From Massilibacillus massiliensis (GTDB lineage: Bacteria > Bacillota > Negativicutes > FLKF01), in assembly GCF_900086705.1 (NCBI RefSeq), contig NZ_LT575483.1, positions 3,105,516-3,169,515 on the forward strand: a stretch of DNA of 64,000 bases, given 5' to 3'. The position numbers were made by a program, and so were the translations under genes. The notes below the pieces were generated by a model. That model did not search any database, had not been told where the DNA came from, and saw only the letters and a list, made by a program, of their open reading frames with translations. Below are positions 41,914 to 51,222 of this stretch, piece by piece. Positions within the stretch are counted from its first letter, which is position 1. Every line of letters starts with the position of its first letter.

Positions 41914-42864
41914 ATGATGAAAAAAATAAATGTCTGGTTGCCAGTTCTTTCGGTAATTTTTGCAATTATAATTGAAGTTTTCTTAACAAATTCCAGCAAG
42001 CATACGATTACGAAACAGCCATATTTATTGTATTTCCTGATTGCAATTGGTTTGTTCTATGCGTCAATTGCAATCGCAGCTTACTTTAATGGCAAAATGA
42101 AGAGTTGGGCTGAAGAGAGTGCGTTGTTTACGGCTGTTGCTATTTTAAGTTTAAATTTACTAAATATCGTTACGAAAAAATTTGCATTATTACCTGTGAT
42201 TTTTTTCCCATCACCGGATAAAATTTTGAGTGTTATGTTTGAGGATTGGGAATTTTTACTGACATGCTTGACTTCTTCGGGGAAACTGCTGTTTACAGGG
42301 TACATTTATGGAGCGGTAGCCGGTTTTATTACAGGTATTGCAGTTGGTTTTAGTAAACGAGCGGCCTATTGGGTGAATCCGTTGATTCGAACGCTCGGTC
42401 CCATTCCAGCAACAGCATGGATTCCTATTGTATTGATTAGCTTTCCTACCACCTTTTCTGCCAGCAGTTTTTTGATTGCTCTTGCAGTATGGTTCCCGAC
42501 TGCAGTCATGACCAGCAGCGGCATATTAAATGTACAGAATGCGTATTTCGAGGTTTCCAGCACGCTTGGGGCAGGAAGATTATATCAAATTTTTAAAGTT
42601 GGTGTTCCGGCAGCGATGCCGCATATGTTTATTGGCTTATTTAATGGGACTTGTGCTTCTTTTATTACATTGATGACGGCTGAAATGCTGGGCGTTAAAA
42701 ATGGAATTGGCTGGTATATAAATTGGCAGAAGGATATGATGGCATACGCCAATGTATATGCGGGGCTTATTATCATCGCAGTCACCTTTTCGATTCTGAT
42801 AACGCTATTGTTTAAAGTGCGTGATTATGTACTTGTTTGGCAGAAAGGAGTCATAAAATGGTAG
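41914..42864 (+). CDS. ABC transporter permease (SsuC/TauC-like)
   Basis: 316 aa. About two extra N-terminal membrane segments, then the binding-protein-dependent permease core (GAVAGFITGIAVGFSKRAAYWVNPLIRTLGPIPATAWIPI; EAA loop EVSSTLGAGRLYQIFKVGVPAAMP). This branch moves sulfonates, nitrate, thiamin precursors and similar small molecules. ATG 41914 behind AAGGAGAG. It overlaps the ATPase gene by 7 bp. Confidence 0.9.
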   Translation: MMKKINVWLPVLSVIFAIIIEVFLTNSSKHTITKQPYLLYFLIAIGLFYASIAIAAYFNGKMKSWAEESALFTAVAILSLNLLNIVTKKFALLPVIFFPSPDKILSVMFEDWEFLLTCLTSSGKLLFTGYIYGAVAGFITGIAVGFSKRAAYWVNPLIRTLGPIPATAWIPIVLISFPTTFSASSFLIALAVWFPTAVMTSSGILNVQNAYFEVSSTLGAGRLYQIFKVGVPAAMPHMFIGLFNGTCASFITLMTAEMLGVKNGIGWYINWQKDMMAYANVYAGLIIIAVTFSILITLLFKVRDYVLVWQKGVIKW

Positions 42865-43637
42865 GTGAAATCAAGGTTGATAGGGTTGTAAAACGATTTA
42901 CGCAGCAAGATGGAAAGGTAATCATTGCACTAAGTGGAGTTGATCTTACCATTAAAGCCGGAGAATTTGTGTCATTTATTGGTGCATCAGGTTGTGGAAA
43001 ATCAACATTGCTGCGGTTGATTGCGGGCTTGAATTGTGCGGATGAAGGAAAACTTTTTATCGATGGAGAGGAAATCGTTAAGCCATCTTATGAACGAGGT
43101 TTGGTATTTCAAAATCCGATGCTTTTTCCTTGGCTCAATGTATATCATAATGTTGCTTTTGGGTTAAAAGCGCGCAATGTATATAAAGAAAAGAAGGCAG
43201 AAGTGGAAAGATTCATTGATTTAGTGGGTTTGTCAGCATTTCATAAATCGTATCCGCATCAGCTGTCGGGCGGAATGGCACAACGTGTGTCATTAGCACG
43301 TGCATTGGTGAATCATCCTAAAGTATTGCTTTTAGATGAGCCGTTGGGCGCTTTAGATGCATTTACTCGTATGAATATGCAGGATGAGTTAATTCGTATC
43401 TGGAAAGAAAGACAGACTACGATGATTATGGTAACACACGATGTAGATGAAGCGATTTACCTCTCTGATCGTATTATTGTGATGACACCGCGCCCGGCAA
43501 AAGTTGAAAAGTGTATTGAAGTACAACTTGCAAGACCGAGAGATCGCAGTAATCCGGAGTTCTTAAATTTGCGTACCGCAATTTTGAAGATATTAGATTT
43601 GGCTGGAAATGAAAAAGAATTGGACTATTACTTATAA
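42858..43637 (+). CDS. ABC transporter ATP-binding protein (SsuB/TauB-like)
   Basis: 259 aa. Walker A GASGCGKST, Q-loop VFQNPMLFPWLNV, signature LSGGMAQRVSLARAL, Walker B VLLLDEPLGALDAFTR, H-loop VTHDVDEAIYLSD. Partner of the permease upstream and the binding protein downstream. ATG 42858 behind AAAGGAG. Confidence 0.93.
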   Translation: MVGEIKVDRVVKRFTQQDGKVIIALSGVDLTIKAGEFVSFIGASGCGKSTLLRLIAGLNCADEGKLFIDGEEIVKPSYERGLVFQNPMLFPWLNVYHNVAFGLKARNVYKEKKAEVERFIDLVGLSAFHKSYPHQLSGGMAQRVSLARALVNHPKVLLLDEPLGALDAFTRMNMQDELIRIWKERQTTMIMVTHDVDEAIYLSDRIIVMTPRPAKVEKCIEVQLARPRDRSNPEFLNLRTAILKILDLAGNEKELDYYL

Positions 43638-43650
43638 GGAGAGGATTCTG

Positions 43651-44652
43651 ATGAAAAAAAGATTGGTATGGATTTCTATGATGCTTATTATTTCATTACT
43701 GATGACAGCTTGCGGAGGTCAGCAAGCTGCGACCGAGAAAAAGGAAGATTTGGTCTTAAAAGTCGGTTATAGTGGCAGCTTATGCGAAGCACCGGTGCAT
43801 ATTGCTTTAGAAAAAGGCTTTTTTGAAGAGGAAGGTTTGAAGGTAGATTTAATAAAATTGGCACCAGGGACTGCTTTTGAAGCTGTAACAGCAGGACAGG
43901 TGGATGCAGGATTTGGTCTTTTGGCAAGCTTAGTCCAACCTTTGTCAAATGGTTTGCCGATCAAAGTTACGACCGGTTTGCATACCGGTTGTGATAAGGT
44001 ATTGGTATCAAATGGTTCAAACATAAAAACGCTTACGGATTTGAAAGGAAAACGTATTGGTGTTCCTAGTATGAACAGCAGTCCAATTATTTTTGCCAAA
44101 CGTGCGCTTGCTGATGCAGGTGTCAATGTTTCACAGCAAAATCCTGAAGTTGAATTTGTTGTGTTTAGTCCTTCGGAGTTACCACTGGCATTAGAAAGAG
44201 GAGCAGTAGATGCACTGGCGATGAATGATCCAACTGCATCGGTAGCCATAAAAGAAAATAGTCTGATTACTTTGGTTGATTCAGCAGTAACTAAACCGTA
44301 CAATGAACAATATTGCTGTGCAGCTTATGTTCGTGATAATATTGCAAGTGATTCACCGGAAATTGCGGCTAAATATACGCGTGCTATGCAAAAGGCAAGT
44401 GCGTGGATCGCAAAGAATCAGGATGAAACTGCTAAAATTCAGGTTGAGAAAAAGTGGGTGCCGGGAGATCCTGTATTTAATGCATCCGTGTTAAAAACTT
44501 ACAATTATGTTCCTTCAGCGCAGGGCGCTTATGATGCATTTGGCATAACAGCGAAACAATTACAGCAAGTAGGGATGATCGATAAAGGGGTTGATACAGA
44601 TGCCTTGCAAAAAAACAGTTTTCTTCTATTAAAAGATCAAGGAATCCAATAA
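43651..44652 (+). CDS. ABC transporter substrate-binding lipoprotein (NMT1/SsuA-like)
   Basis: 333 aa. Lipoprotein signal with lipobox LLMTAC (Cys near 21). NMT1/SsuA-type fold: VGYSGSLCEAPVHIALEKGFFEEEGLKVDL, AGQVDAGFGLLASLVQPL, LKGKRIGVPSMNSSPIIFAKRAL, LERGAVDALAMNDPTASVA. The cysteine near the ligand loop (LHTGCDKVLV) is notable. Ligand unknown; proximity to the Fur-controlled TonB operon raises a metal-chelate or cofactor, but no sequence proof. Confidence 0.9.
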   Translation: MKKRLVWISMMLIISLLMTACGGQQAATEKKEDLVLKVGYSGSLCEAPVHIALEKGFFEEEGLKVDLIKLAPGTAFEAVTAGQVDAGFGLLASLVQPLSNGLPIKVTTGLHTGCDKVLVSNGSNIKTLTDLKGKRIGVPSMNSSPIIFAKRALADAGVNVSQQNPEVEFVVFSPSELPLALERGAVDALAMNDPTASVAIKENSLITLVDSAVTKPYNEQYCCAAYVRDNIASDSPEIAAKYTRAMQKASAWIAKNQDETAKIQVEKKWVPGDPVFNASVLKTYNYVPSAQGAYDAFGITAKQLQQVGMIDKGVDTDALQKNSFLLLKDQGIQ

Positions 44653-44756
44653 AACGGTTTATTTTGCAATGAAGCATGAGCAGTATTTTACTGAAACGTA
44701 TAAATTTTGTTTTCGCAATAAAATATATACTGTTATGAGCTGATCAGATGACTGAA

Positions 44757-44798
44757 GGCTAAAGGAATTTCTTAACGAGATTCCTTTAGCCTTTTTTA
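44757..44798 (+). terminator. Terminator after binding-protein gene
   Basis: GGCTAAAGGAAT / ATTCCTTTAGCC perfect stem, loop of about 11 nt, T6. Confidence 0.9.
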
Positions 44799-44908
44799 TA
44801 TATAAATTAAATTAAAGCTTCGTAATCCAGTGGAGGAAAAGAACGTAAGTGTTTTAGAGTGAGCATTTAAAACCTCAAAAGGTATGGATTAAGATAGGAG
44901 AATGCGTT

Positions 44909-45061
44909 ATGAATCTAAACAAATATTTTGTTATTGCTTGTATTGTTTTTATCCTTGCTATATTTGGTTTTTACACAGGGATAAATCATCCAGCGATGGA
45001 TAAACCGCCTGTATTGGAAACCGGACAAGAGGTGCATCATCATGACAGCAATAAAAATTGA
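44909..45061 (+). CDS. 50-aa membrane peptide with C-terminal histidine cluster
   Basis: Short gene with GGAG 8 nt before the ATG. One membrane helix (KYFVIACIVFILAIFGFYTG) followed by a polar tail ending GQEVHHHDSNKN, probably facing the periplasm. It lies 20 bp before the DUF4418 gene and heads the operon with the FtsX-like permease and ATPase. The HHHD tail could bind metal; function unknown. Confidence 0.7.
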   Translation: MNLNKYFVIACIVFILAIFGFYTGINHPAMDKPPVLETGQEVHHHDSNKN

Positions 45062-45081
45062 CAATGAAAGGCGGGGTAAAA

Positions 45082-45480
45082 ATGAAGTTAGATAAAGCAT
45101 TTTATTGGTTAGCAATTCTTACAAGTGGAATTTTACTTGCTTTGCCAGCTATTGTTCCTATCTGTCCGATCGAGGCAAAGCCAATGCGGTGCTTTTTTAC
45201 ATTTCAATCAGAATTTCTATTTGCTTTGCTTTCCTTTATCATAGCGATTAGTTTATTTTTTACTACGGAGAGTGAAGCAAAAAGGCTGAGCGGCAGTTTC
45301 TTATTCTTTATTGGTATTATAATTTTTATTTTGCCTTTTTCATGGAGTCTTGGTATTTGTGGACATAACGATAGTCCTTGTCACCTAACAGCTGCGTTGA
45401 CTAAAGGGATAAGTATAGTTTTAAGTGTAATTGGTGCATGGATTGCTGTACGTAAGAATCCAGTTTCCGATGAGGCATAA
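45082..45480 (+). CDS. DUF4418 family membrane protein
   Basis: 132 aa, four membrane segments. Cysteines are placed at IVPICPIEAKPMRCFFTFQSE and LGICGHNDSPCHLTAAL, the pattern I associate with DUF4418. Such proteins accompany FtsX/MacB-type ABC pairs, as here. Two Cys pairs on the outer face could bind metal or form disulfides. Start ATG 45082 behind AAAGGCGGGG. Function unknown. Confidence 0.8.
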   Translation: MKLDKAFYWLAILTSGILLALPAIVPICPIEAKPMRCFFTFQSEFLFALLSFIIAISLFFTTESEAKRLSGSFLFFIGIIIFILPFSWSLGICGHNDSPCHLTAALTKGISIVLSVIGAWIAVRKNPVSDEA

Positions 45481-45484
45481 TAAA

Positions 45485-46684
45485 ATGATGCATTTAATCT
45501 TAAAATCTTTATGGCATCGACGTGTTCAAAATATCGCCTTATTATGTTCAATTGCCGTGGGAATCTGCATGGTTTTTTCTGTAGCTTTAGTGCAATATGG
45601 GGTGTCGGAAGGAATGGAGAAGGCAAAGCAGCGACTTGGTGCGGATCTCTTGGTTGTTCCTGACAGCGCAACGATAGAACCAGGTGAAATTTTGTATGGT
45701 GGATCACCGCAAAATATTTATATGGAAAAAGATATTGAACAAAAAATTGCAACAATTGCGGGCGTAAAGCGTGTTACAGCGCAGTTTTACTCGCAAACAC
45801 TTGATGAAGAATGTTGTAATATTGGTGAACCAGTTCGTTTGGTTGGATTTGACCCGGAAACAGATTGGCTTGTACAGCCATGGCTTAAAAATATCGGGAA
45901 GCTTCAGCTGGAAAATGACGAAGTCATTGTTGGGGCAAAGGCGTCTGGCTTTTCATCACAAAAAATTTTCATTTTAGGAAAGATTTTTCGAGTTGCAGCA
46001 GTTATGGAACCAAGTGGTACTGGGATGGATCAATCTATTTTAATGAATATCGAGGAGGCGCGTGCTCTCGCTGGAAAATCTGCCAGTTTACAAGAAGTTT
46101 TTGATGTTCAAGGCGCACCAATTGATTTGCTTTCGGCGGTGTTGGTTGAAACAGAAGCAGATGCCAATGTTTCTTCTGTTCGTAAGCAGATAGAGGCAAT
46201 TGATAATGTACACGCTTTTTCAGCAGTAGAAACAAAACAGCAGATCTATGGTCAGATTGTTATTCTTACCGGGCTTTTATTGGCAGTGGCCTTTTTAACA
46301 ATGCTTGTTTCCCTAATTCAGCTATTTTCTCGATTATATTCTTTGATCTTAGAACGGCAGAGCGAATTTGGACTGTATTTAGCGTTGGGGGCTGTGCCTA
46401 AGACGATTTTGACGATTATTATAACAGAAGCGGTATTGTTGTGCGGAATCGGTTCGCTGGCTGGGCTAGTGCTTGGTTATGGTTTATATGTCTGGTTGAT
46501 TGATTTCATTATGGTACATCAGGCCTTTCCTTTCGTCTATTCCAATGCTGCTACGGTAGTGCTACTGGGGGCTGGTATTTTTGGTGCGTGGACATTGATT
46601 GGCGCAATTGCCGCATTAATTCCTGCCTATCGCAGCAGTCATATTGAACCAAATTCCGTTATGGTACGTGGAGAATACGATTGA
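45485..46684 (+). CDS. FtsX/MacB-like ABC transporter permease
   Basis: 399 aa. One N-terminal membrane segment (IALLCSIAVGICMVFSVALV), a large extracytoplasmic MacB-type domain (about 45-260) with RLGADLLVVPDSATIEPGEIL, and three C-terminal membrane segments (GLLLAVAFLTMLVSLIQLF onward). Works with the next ATPase in mechanical transmembrane transmission or lipoprotein/substrate release rather than classical import. ATG 45485, 4 bp after the DUF4418 stop. Confidence 0.87.
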   Translation: MMHLILKSLWHRRVQNIALLCSIAVGICMVFSVALVQYGVSEGMEKAKQRLGADLLVVPDSATIEPGEILYGGSPQNIYMEKDIEQKIATIAGVKRVTAQFYSQTLDEECCNIGEPVRLVGFDPETDWLVQPWLKNIGKLQLENDEVIVGAKASGFSSQKIFILGKIFRVAAVMEPSGTGMDQSILMNIEEARALAGKSASLQEVFDVQGAPIDLLSAVLVETEADANVSSVRKQIEAIDNVHAFSAVETKQQIYGQIVILTGLLLAVAFLTMLVSLIQLFSRLYSLILERQSEFGLYLALGAVPKTILTIIITEAVLLCGIGSLAGLVLGYGLYVWLIDFIMVHQAFPFVYSNAATVVLLGAGIFGAWTLIGAIAALIPAYRSSHIEPNSVMVRGEYD

Positions 46685-46697
46685 AGGGAGCATGCTT

Positions 46698-47360
46698 GTG
46701 GCGATATTGAAGATAGAAAGTGTAAAAAAATATTATGAGAAAGAAATTATCTTAGCAGGGTGTAATTTAGAAGTTAAAGAAGGCGAACTGGTATCTATCG
46801 TTGGGCAATCTGGAAGCGGAAAGACAACAATGCTTTCCCTTATGGGGTTATTACAAAATCCTACGGATGGGCAAGTCGTAATTGATGGCGTAAATACGGT
46901 GGGATTGAATACAGAGGCGAAAGCTAAACTTCGCAGTACATATATTGGTTTTGTTTTTCAGCGAGCTAGGTTGGTAGGCGCTCTTACAGCCATTGAAAAC
47001 GTTCTTTTACCTGCATGGCTCTTATCGCACAAAAATTCATTGGAAAAACGAGCAAAAGACTTGCTTATAAAACTTGGCTTACAGAACCGTCTTGATTTTT
47101 TGCCAGAAAAATTAAGTATTGGTCAAATGCGGCGAGTTGCGCTGGCACGAGCACTTTTGTTAAATCCTAAAATTATTTTGGCGGATGAACCCACCAATGA
47201 TTTGGATTCTGATACTGCAAATCTTGTTTTTGAGCATTTAAAAATGGCCAGAGATAACGGTGCCGCAGTGGTTTTAGTAACACACGACCAAAACTATGCT
47301 TGTCGTGCGGAGCGTTTGGTTGAGTTAAAAGAGGGGAGATTGTATGAACAAAAGAAATAA
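46698..47360 (+). CDS. ABC transporter ATP-binding protein (LolD/MacB-like)
   Basis: 220 aa. Walker A GQSGSGKTT, Q-loop VFQRARLVGALTAIENV, signature LSIGQMRRVALARALLL (deviates from LSGGQ), Walker B IILADEPTNDLD, H-loop VTHDQNYACR. GTG 46698 chosen because GGGAG is 7 nt upstream; the ATG at 46692 is too close. Partner of the FtsX-like permease. Confidence 0.9.
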   Translation: MAILKIESVKKYYEKEIILAGCNLEVKEGELVSIVGQSGSGKTTMLSLMGLLQNPTDGQVVIDGVNTVGLNTEAKAKLRSTYIGFVFQRARLVGALTAIENVLLPAWLLSHKNSLEKRAKDLLIKLGLQNRLDFLPEKLSIGQMRRVALARALLLNPKIILADEPTNDLDSDTANLVFEHLKMARDNGAAVVLVTHDQNYACRAERLVELKEGRLYEQKK

Positions 47361-47404
47361 AAGACAATTGTAGGTTCCGATGTATTTATATGTTCTACAA
47401 AAAT

Positions 47405-47439
47405 AAAAACAACTGAAATAAAAAATCAGTTGTTTTTTT
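47405..47439 (+). terminator. Terminator after MacB-like operon
   Basis: AAAACAACTGA / TCAGTTGTTTT stem with a 9-nt loop and T7. Confidence 0.85.
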
Positions 47440-47528
47440 ATAGAGAAAAGTTCTAGCGATGGTAGATCATGTCTACAGACTAGAGAACTTAGCTGATATG
47501 TATTTTTAAGATAAGAAAAATAGCATTA

Positions 47529-48014
47529 TTATTTGTATTTTTCTTGTAAAACTTTTAAATCGTCATTATATTCTTTTGCAACTTGTTGCAATTCTTGTCG
47601 TTTTTTATTAATATCATCAAGCGTTGATTGATCAAATGAATCTGTTTGAACGGCTTGAATGATTTTATTGAGTTCTTCTAATGTCATATCCATTTGTTTT
47701 ATCGCTTTGTCGTGCAGATCTTGCACTTCTTTTGTTTTAGGTTTATAGGCTTTTTGTTTGTCAGCTATTGTTGTAAATTTCTGTACTACATCATTAAGTG
47801 CAGCTAGTTTTTCTTCTTTGCTATTCATGGATTGGCGATTGCTCATAATTTGGCTGGCTTTACTGTTAAAATCAGCTATGATCGGGCCTGCTTCAGCGCT
47901 TGATGTTTGCTGGAATTTCATGTATTCGTCTAAATCGCTTTTGACTGAGTTGCCACAGCCGGCAACAATAACTAATACGAAAATGGCCAATACTGCAAAT
48001 ATTTTTTTGTTCAA
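47529..48014 (-). CDS. Small coiled-coil lipoprotein
   Basis: 161 aa. Lipoprotein signal with lipobox VIVAGC (Cys20). The mature part is hydrophilic and helical with heptad-like spacing (KLAALNDVVQKFTTIADKQK; LDDINKKRQELQQVAKEYND). No enzyme motif. Likely anchored in a membrane facing the periplasm; function unknown. Confidence 0.8.
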   Translation of the reverse strand: MNKKIFAVLAIFVLVIVAGCGNSVKSDLDEYMKFQQTSSAEAGPIIADFNSKASQIMSNRQSMNSKEEKLAALNDVVQKFTTIADKQKAYKPKTKEVQDLHDKAIKQMDMTLEELNKIIQAVQTDSFDQSTLDDINKKRQELQQVAKEYNDDLKVLQEKYK

Positions 48015-48506
48015 ATGTGTATCCTCCCAATTGTGCTAAATTCTCTAGTCTCTATACTTGAACGGAGCGCAGAACATTACATTTTCATATAAAGTCCTAT
48101 GATTCCAATGATTAAAAAAAGAAATGATAAGCAAAACTTATTAAATTTAAGTAGAAAATAACTATTTATTAATATATTATGCAATTTGCAGAAAGTTGTC
48201 AATTGAGTAATTTATACTATATTGTTACACAACTGGCGAAAAATTTATATTTTGGATATTGATTATTTTAGCTAAATTTTTGAGGCCATGTTGTTTAGCT
48301 TTGTATACGTCGCCAAACTGTAACTTGTTGAATGATACAGATGAAAACTGAGCGCTGGGATTATCTGTTTAGCGTTTATTGCAAATGGAATACATAAATA
48401 TTCTTAATTGTGATTTGACAAAGTTCTACGAATTTCATATCATGAATGATGAAACATTTACTTAAATTACATATTTATAGTAAAAAATAATATTTAGGGG
48501 GATTTT
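48015..48506. other. Intergenic region, 0.5 kb
   Basis: AT-rich stretch between divergent genes with at least two promoters expected. I found no structured RNA, repeat or convincing small gene. Confidence 0.4.
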
Positions 48507-48704
48507 ATGTCAGATTTTTTAAATTATAGCGGTGTTGTTTGCGCAGTCATTGGATTAGTTTATTTATTTTTGTTTTGTGTTAGTATGATTATACCGAGTA
48601 TGCAAAAGAACTGGAAAAAGTATCTTTTTCGTTCGTTGTTATTTATTGGGATTGCTTTCTTGGAAGTATTCATTTTAATTCAGTTAGGATTGCCAATTCT
48701 ATAA
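48507..48704 (+). CDS. 65-aa membrane protein with two helices
   Basis: Two hydrophobic segments (VVCAVIGLVYLFLFCVSMII and FRSLLFIGIAFLEVFILIQL) joined by a basic loop (QKNWKKYL), so both ends probably face outside. TTAGGGGG ribosome site and its own terminator support expression. No family recognised. Confidence 0.7.
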   Translation: MSDFLNYSGVVCAVIGLVYLFLFCVSMIIPSMQKNWKKYLFRSLLFIGIAFLEVFILIQLGLPIL

Positions 48705-48732
48705 TTGTTCTAGTTCATTCATTTTAGTATAA

Positions 48733-48766
48733 TAATAGCGAGGGGAGTATCCTCTCGCTATTTTTT
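48733..48766 (+). terminator. Terminator after small membrane protein gene
   Basis: AATAGCGAGGGGA / TCCTCTCGCTATT hairpin with a 3-4 nt loop and T6. Confidence 0.9.
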
Positions 48767-48834
48767 GATGAAAAGAAAAATAAATTATGATATATAGTGT
48801 AGGAGCTCTGTAGAAAAGGCAAGAGGAGAAATTT

Positions 48835-50241
48835 ATGATTTTATTAGATCCCCGGAGTAAGACGCCACTTTATAGGCAGCTATATCAACAATTGCGTATG
48901 AAAATTCTATGTGGTGAAATTTCTCCTAAGACAAAGCTTATTTCAAGCAGGCAGCGATCTGTGGAACTTCATGTGAGTCGAAATACTGTAGATACAGCGT
49001 ACCAACAGCTTTTGGCGGAAGGCTATGTTGTCGGTAAAGCAAGAAGCGGTTATTATGTTGAGCCAGTGATGCATCAGGTAAATGCAGATGCTGCGCTAAG
49101 TGAGGAAGAGCCTCCAGTGATGTGCAGCGGAACGGAGAAGAACACCCTATATAATTTTATGTATGGGAGTCTTCCTGTTGATACGTTTCCTTTTTCAAAA
49201 TGGCAGCGTTTGACGAATCTATGTCTTCGTGAACATGAGGCTGAAATGCTGCGTTATGGCTCGAGTATGGGAGAATTCGGACTTCGTAGAGAAATTGTAA
49301 AATATCTACGTGCATATCGTGATGTAAATTGTACAGTGGATCAGATTTTAATTACTTCGGGAACAAAACAATGTATCAGCATCGCTTGTCAGCTGCTGCA
49401 ATCTTTTACTGCGGATATAGCGATCGAAGATCCTGGTTTTCAGGGTGCTTACTTTGCATTCAAAGCACATGGATTTGGTGTAACTCCTGTGTCTATAAAT
49501 CATCACGGTATCGATGTAAAAGCATTAGATGCTTCTTCGGCGAAGGCTGTGTATATAACACCTTCGCATCAGTTTCCTACAGGCACGATTATGTCGATTA
49601 CAAGACGGCTGGCTTTGATTGAATGGGCTGATAAAAAGGATGCATATATTATTGAAGATGATTATAGCAGTTATTTGCGGTACAATGTCAAACCGATTTC
49701 TTCTTTGCAGGGCTTGGCACCTGATCGGGTAGTTTATGTGGGAAGTTTTTCAAAGGTTCTTTTGCCTTCACTGCGTGTTGCGTATATGGTACTTCCTAAA
49801 AAATTGGCAGAAAAGTTGCAGCAACAGTCAGAATATAATGTGTGTCCTGTTCCTTTTCTCATGCAAAAACCACTGGAAATTTTCTTGAAAGAAGGATATT
49901 TTGAAAGTCATGTACGGAAAATGACACAGCATCTTAAGAAAAAACATGATAGACTTGTCGCTGTTCTTCATGAAACATTTGGCGATCGAATTACGATTTC
50001 TGGGATGAATGCAGGACTACATATTTTATTGCAAGTTCATTGTGTGCTTTCTTCGGAAGCATTGATTCAACGGGCATGTGAGGCAGGTATTGCCATTTCT
50101 GAAAACCATAAATTATGGATTGAATTTACACCGCGTTCTGATCCTTATGTATTGTTAGGATTTGGTGCAATTGCACTCGATGATATTGCCCCAGCGGTTG
50201 AGCTTCTTAAAAAAGTTTGGTTTAAATGTAATGCAGTTTAA
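48835..50241 (+). CDS. MocR/PdxR-family regulator (GntR-aminotransferase fusion)
   Basis: 468 aa. N-terminal GntR winged helix (LYRQLYQQLRMKILCGEI, RQRSVELHVSRNTVDTAYQQL) and a C-terminal fold-type I aminotransferase domain with PLP Lys in YVGSFSKVLLPSLRVAYM, Asp in AIEDPGFQG, and IIEDDYSSYL. MocR proteins sense PLP or amino acids. It is isolated, and the downstream DJ-1 gene is convergent; target genes are not evident. Confidence 0.92.
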   Translation: MILLDPRSKTPLYRQLYQQLRMKILCGEISPKTKLISSRQRSVELHVSRNTVDTAYQQLLAEGYVVGKARSGYYVEPVMHQVNADAALSEEEPPVMCSGTEKNTLYNFMYGSLPVDTFPFSKWQRLTNLCLREHEAEMLRYGSSMGEFGLRREIVKYLRAYRDVNCTVDQILITSGTKQCISIACQLLQSFTADIAIEDPGFQGAYFAFKAHGFGVTPVSINHHGIDVKALDASSAKAVYITPSHQFPTGTIMSITRRLALIEWADKKDAYIIEDDYSSYLRYNVKPISSLQGLAPDRVVYVGSFSKVLLPSLRVAYMVLPKKLAEKLQQQSEYNVCPVPFLMQKPLEIFLKEGYFESHVRKMTQHLKKKHDRLVAVLHETFGDRITISGMNAGLHILLQVHCVLSSEALIQRACEAGIAISENHKLWIEFTPRSDPYVLLGFGAIALDDIAPAVELLKKVWFKCNAV

Positions 50242-50284
50242 GTTTATTGTGTAAAGCGGTAGATGAGTTTTCAAGCGGTTTAAA

Positions 50285-50333
50285 AAAACGACCTTCTTTC
50301 TAGCCTATAATTTAGAAAGAAGGTCGTTTTCTA
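50285..50333. terminator. Bidirectional terminator, MocR / DJ-1
   Basis: 17-bp perfect stem starting AAACGACCTTCTTTCTA, 10-nt loop, T4 on the plus side and T-rich on the minus side. Confidence 0.85.
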
Positions 50334-50375
50334 TGATGAGAAAATGCTTTTAATCGATATTGTTTTGTATCATTT

Positions 50376-50957
50376 TCATGCATCGCCATACTCTAATATC
50401 TCACATGAGTGGAGGTAGGCTTCTTTTCCAAGCTTTTTATCAATAATATATAATGCTGCATCAATTCCGGCAGAGATTCCGGCAGAGGTTACAATGCTGC
50501 CATTATCAATAAAGCGTGCTTTTTTTTGCAGTTGAATCGTAGAATCAACCTCAAGGAGTGCAGCATAAAATTTATGGTGTGTAGTGGCAGGTAATCCTTT
50601 TAGTAAGCCTGCCTTAGCTAATAACAATGCACCGTTGCAAACAGAGAAGAGAAGCTCTGTTTTTTTGCTTTGTGCTTGCAGCCACTGAATGATAGCAGCG
50701 TTGTCTAATATTTGTGGCGTTTTACCGCCCGGGATGATGATGATATCTGCCTGTGGACAATCGGTAAAGTCGTAGTTTGCTTTAATTGTTAAGTCAAAGG
50801 TATGAATGTCTCCTTTGACTTCACTAACAGTGAAAATTTCACAACGAGGTGAATCAGCGTAATTTAAAACCGAAAATGCTTCATATGGACCGACAAAATC
50901 CATTGGACATGCATCTTTAAATAATAATATGCCTATTTTAATTGTTGTTGTGTTCAT
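50376..50957 (-). CDS. DJ-1/PfpI family protein
   Basis: 193 aa. Class I glutamine-amidotransferase-like fold with the nucleophile elbow LLFSVCNGALLLAKAG (Cys) and ADIIIIPGGKTPQ. N-terminal IGILLFKDACPMDFVGPYEAFSVL is typical of the ThiJ/PfpI branch used in AraC-like sensors and isonitrile hydratases, but no helix-turn-helix follows, so it is enzyme-sized. Possible isocyanide hydratase or glyoxalase; unproved. Confidence 0.85.
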   Translation of the reverse strand: MNTTTIKIGILLFKDACPMDFVGPYEAFSVLNYADSPRCEIFTVSEVKGDIHTFDLTIKANYDFTDCPQADIIIIPGGKTPQILDNAAIIQWLQAQSKKTELLFSVCNGALLLAKAGLLKGLPATTHHKFYAALLEVDSTIQLQKKARFIDNGSIVTSAGISAGIDAALYIIDKKLGKEAYLHSCEILEYGDA

Positions 50958-51222
50958 TCGTTATTCCTCCATTGACTAAAATTATCATGTGCACACGTTG
51001 TTTTTATTACACCATAGGTATGAACAGAAAAAAAGAGCCAATTCTAAATACGCAATAGATGCCAGATTATTTTTATAAACAAAAGATGAACATAATAAAG
51101 TACCTTATAGCGTGTTGATATGCAAGAAAAAGGGAGTTTTATTGGGAATAAAGTAAAATATTGTATCATAATGACGAAAATGGTATGATATAAAATAGTT
51201 TACAGTATAGGAGGGCGTTTAT

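Noticed and set aside
41914-44652. Naming the ABC importer as sulfonate or nitrate specific
   Set aside because: Family resemblance covers many ligands and no assimilatory gene for either compound is nearby.
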